Source of the DNA: Salvia splendens
Taxonomy: Eukaryota; Streptophyta; Magnoliopsida; Lamiales; Lamiaceae
Length of the DNA: 64,000 bases
Assembly: GCF_004379255.2 (NCBI RefSeq)
Contig: NC_056038.1
Coordinates: forward strand, 28,632,061 to 28,696,060
Direction: 5' to 3'
Below the pieces are notes generated by a model. It was not told the DNA's origin, ran no database searches, and saw only the letters and a list, made by a program, of their open reading frames with translations. How positions within the stretch are numbered: position 1 is the stretch's first letter; each line of letters begins with the position of its first letter. This document shows positions 63,601 through 64,000 of the stretch, in pieces. A program made the position numbers and the translations under genes.

Positions 63601-64000
63601 ACAAGGTCCTGGTGCTGTTGTTGCACCAATTGTGGTTGGACAAGGACCTGGAGCTGTTATTGCACCAGTTGTGGCTGGACAAGGCGTTGTTGTGGTTGGA
63701 CAAGGACCTGGTGCTGTTGTTGCACCAATTGTGGTTTGACAAGGACCTGGAGCTGTTGTTGCACTAGTTGTGGCTGGACAGGACCTGAAGCTGTTGTTGC
63801 ACCAGTTGTGGCTGAACTAGGAGCTGCTGTGGCTGGACAAGGACCTGGTGTTGTTGTTGCACTAGTTGTGGCTCGACAAGGACCTGGAGCTGTTGTTGCA
63901 CCAGTTATGGCTGGACAAGGACCTGGAGTTGTTGTTGCACCAGTTGTGGCTGGACAAGGACCTGAAGTTGTTGCACCAGTTGTGACGGCACAAGGAGCTG
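54640..64000. repeat. 3.5-4.0 kb higher-order repeat, two copies and part of a third
   Basis: Copies open near 54,640, 58,095 and 62,065 with CACCAATTGTGGCTGG followed by a GTTGTTGCTCC unit. Copies 1 and 2 match at 3,469 bp for about 1.2 kb (54,890-56,000 against 58,356-59,330), and copies 2 and 3 match at 3,970 bp (58,389-58,800 against 62,359-62,770). Between these blocks lie pieces of the 2,311-bp repeat, so this level is a mosaic. Segment 59,326-59,922 also matches 60,743-61,339 at 1,417 bp, and 60,222-60,746 matches 63,215-63,739 at 2,993 bp. The array does not end inside the window. Confidence 0.82.

Larger units (their letters stand above)
33317..64000. repeat. 39-bp minisatellite array, domain D (continues beyond window)
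   Basis: Clean array resumes at GACATGGACCTGGAGC and runs to the last base. It carries markers of its own: the 30-bp CTACTAGAGCTG unit (near 33,582, 40,288, 46,521, 48,573, 50,889, 53,200, 55,857, 56,681, 59,737, 61,151), a 36-bp CTGAAGTTGTTGCACC unit, and from 46.7 kb an 11-bp-deleted unit (ATTGTGACCTGGAGC). Segment 36,480-37,520 matches 38,675-39,715 at 2,195 bp, and 37,894-38,320 matches 39,456-39,882 at 1,562 bp. Several higher-order repeats are listed separately. No gene is seen. Confidence 0.97.

Noticed and set aside
1..64000. CRISPR array
   Set aside because: The repeats are regular but there are no unique spacers; adjacent units are directly joined variants of each other, and the context is eukaryotic.

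Overview
The window looks like plant nuclear DNA, probably from a eudicot. It is almost entirely one very large minisatellite that runs past both edges of the window. The evidence for a plant is a Ty1-copia-type primer binding site matching the 3' end of plant initiator tRNA-Met, an AT-rich long terminal repeat (LTR) with a TATA box, and telo-box motifs. Nothing identifies the species. I find no protein-coding gene and no RNA gene that I can support.

The basic unit is 39 bp. It begins GTTGTGGCTGGACAAGG, continues ACCTGGAGCT and ends GTTGTTGCACCA. A common short form of 21 bp lacks ACCTGG and the last 12 bases. Rarer forms are 38, 36, 30 and 28 bp. I estimate 1,700-1,900 units. The consensus has no stop codon in any of the six frames, so long open frames are everywhere on both strands. 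They are a property of the repeat. Units of 38 and 28 bp and higher-order periods that are not multiples of three move the frame repeatedly, which argues against a conserved protein.

Layout: (1) 1-12,339, array domain A, with nested duplications of about 1.1 kb, 2,541 bp, 198 bp and 799 bp. (2) 12,340-15,615, a broken Ty1-copia-like retroelement piece: LTR-like region, TATA box, hairpins, primer binding site, GC-rich leader with two telo-boxes, then a degenerate AT-rich tandem repeat of about 80 bp. No gag-pol and no second LTR are present. (3) 15,616-27,331, domain B, with a 1.7-2.1 kb higher-order repeat and then a nearly perfect 4,219-bp tandem duplication. (4) 27,332-31,600, domain C, a 710-bp higher-order repeat. 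(5) 31,600-32,665 array, then 32,666-33,316, a badly degraded stretch with poly-T and poly-A tracts that reads like unpolished long-read sequence. (6) 33,317-64,000, domain D, with higher-order repeats of 633, 2,537, 2,053, 2,311 (three copies) and about 3.5-4.0 kb.

The array has evolved by repeated duplication of blocks from 0.2 to 4 kb. Marker variants show that domain A to the left of the retroelement and the domains to its right have been homogenised separately. The unit has no CpG. The two commonest junction variants are the two transitions expected from cytosine deamination at a CHG site, which fits silenced, non-CG-methylated plant heterochromatin; this last point is inference.
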